This document shows positions 63,083-64,000 of a stretch of DNA of 64,000 bases, one piece after another. Below the pieces are notes generated by a model. The model was given only the letters and a program-made list of their open reading frames with translations, ran no database searches and had not been told where the DNA came from. The stretch's first letter is position 1, and each line of letters opens with the position of its first letter. The stretch comes from Acididesulfobacillus acetoxydans (lineage in GTDB: Bacteria; Bacillota; Desulfitobacteriia; Desulfitobacteriales; Desulfitobacteriaceae). The stretch lies in NCBI RefSeq assembly GCF_900016645.1, contig NZ_CDGJ01000134.1; one strand, 5' to 3'. A program made the position numbers and the translations under genes.

Positions 63083-64000
63083 TTACCACTGTCTCCCGAG
63101 ACTTCCCGGGCCGTTGGCCATCATGTTCACAGTTCCCCGGGGATAGAGGACGTTGTAATGATCGAGTGTCGGATTCGGGTTACTGCCGGTCGGTTGCGGG
63201 AAGACCAATTCAAGCTTGAACTCCGGTCCTGCTGTATACCCGATGATTTTCTGTCCGAAGACCGTGGCGTTATAGGCCGGGGAGCCCAAGACCTGTTCGG
63301 CTTTGGTCAAGGTTAGGCCCGAGAAAGAACTGCGGGCGAAAGAGCGGACTTCAAAGATCTGGCCTCCTTTATTGAAACCGAAGGTGATATCGTGCTTGGA
63401 ATAGGTGGCATAGATCCCATCGGCCGACGCCACCCAGTCGGTTTGATCCGGTTTTCCCCAGGACTGTTCCACGGTGCCGATATTAGTCGTCTTCGCCGAG
63501 AAGCTGCTGTTGTTGATGACTTGTCCGGCCGTGGCCGACTGCATCATATTGAGCAGAAGCAGGGTGTTGGGATCGGTGGTTTGAACGGCTTGGGCCGGCT
63601 CGGTCGCCTGCAGAGGATGGCCGGCGAGAATCTGCTCCACTTCTTTGTATCCGGCTGGAAAAGCATAGTTGTAGCGGGCGGGAAGAGCAAACACATAGCT
63701 GCTGTTGTGACCCAGTTCGCTGGGGTTTATAGGAGCGGCTCCGATATGGAAATCTCCCTGCCGGAGGGAACTCCACTGGGCGGAGGTAAAGATCATGATT
63801 GGAATATCCTGACGGGGGTTCTGGGAAGTCCAGCGGGGATCTCTGAGGGAAATCTGGGGACCGGTGGCAACGATCTTATTGGTCTTTACATTGTTCCCGG
63901 TCCACTGGCCTTTGATCACTGAATAGCCTTTCCAGCTATCCGGCAGGGAGAAATTAAAACCATACTCTGTGTTGCGGTAGACCAGGGTGCTGGGAGAAGC
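63083..64000 (-). CDS. YjgB-like (DUF4309) protein, 5' end outside the window
   Basis: The open frame continues to the window edge (TEYGFNFSLPDSWKGYSVIK), so the start is missing. About 305 residues are visible. The C-terminal part (VEQSWGKPDQTDWVASADGI, LTLTKAEQVLGSPAYNATVF) matches YjgB/DUF4309; the N-terminal half resembles PsbP-like extracytoplasmic domains. A secreted or lipoprotein nature is inferred. Confidence 0.75.
   Translation of the reverse strand, partial: ASPSTLVYRNTEYGFNFSLPDSWKGYSVIKGQWTGNNVKTNKIVATGPQISLRDPRWTSQNPRQDIPIMIFTSAQWSSLRQGDFHIGAAPINPSELGHNSSYVFALPARYNYAFPAGYKEVEQILAGHPLQATEPAQAVQTTDPNTLLLLNMMQSATAGQVINNSSFSAKTTNIGTVEQSWGKPDQTDWVASADGIYATYSKHDITFGFNKGGQIFEVRSFARSSFSGLTLTKAEQVLGSPAYNATVFGQKIIGYTAGPEFKLELVFPQPTGSNPNPTLDHYNVLYPRGTVNMMANGPGSLGRQW

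Overview
The window looks like chromosomal DNA of a moderately GC-rich, spore-forming, amino-acid-fermenting anaerobe of the Firmicutes, probably Clostridia or a Desulfitobacterium/Peptococcaceae-like lineage. The basis is the gene order rplM-rpsI-cwlD, the complete anaerobic ornithine pathway, a hut cluster with HutP, a holin-like type I toxin and a UGA-interrupted peroxiredoxin. The genus is inference. No rRNA, tRNA, CRISPR array or intact transposase was seen.

Layout. 1-2113: ribosomal proteins L13 and S9 with a structured leader, then the amidase CwlD. 2356-7592: a ferritin-like protein, a PAS/AAA+/Fis sigma-54 activator of RocR type, a phasin-like protein and a UbiB-like kinase. 7896-17742: an arginine/ornithine fermentation block (ord, ortA, ortB, oraS, oraE, a MutL-like ATPase, ornithine racemase, arginase) behind a -24/-12 sigma-54 promoter. 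Arginase makes L-ornithine, the racemase gives D-ornithine, OraSE makes 2,4-diaminopentanoate, Ord oxidises it and OrtAB cleaves the product with CoA to acetyl-CoA and alanine. A second -24/-12 element follows arginase. 18007-28704: an ECF sigma factor with a membrane partner, an M20 amidohydrolase, CsaA, several decayed genes and a heterodimeric ABC exporter.

28705-30190 is a gene-poor stretch with an IS200/IS605-like terminal hairpin and a type I toxin-antitoxin locus. 30195-41453 is the histidine utilisation region (fchA, a short urocanase, an AraC-type regulator, a long urocanase, ftcD, hutI, hutP, hutH). HutH, HutU, HutI, FtcD and FchA together take histidine to glutamate and methenyl-THF. 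The hutH leader carries a terminator preceded by a three-repeat NAG-N4 HutP-type site. 41530-55882: an IS200 TnpA remnant, a MarR-regulated ABC exporter, a Pho-box promoter without a recognisable target, YkuK-like protein, isocitrate dehydrogenase, EamA transporter, flavoprotein, DUF169 protein, a sugar kinase/glycosyltransferase pair and a nucleotidyltransferase/phosphomannomutase pair. 56017-64000: a selenocysteine peroxiredoxin, two WYL regulators, YhaM-like nuclease, SRAP protein, thioesterase, a DUF2399 remnant, a Dam-like methylase and a partial YjgB-like protein.

The less expected signals are a family of modular hairpin repeats ending in an IS605-like right end (four copies), a 44-nt RNA motif with identical geometry placed 6-7 nt before two unrelated start codons, the UGA peroxiredoxin lacking a resolving Cys, the type I toxin locus, the HutP site, and a gene read through two in-frame ambers.
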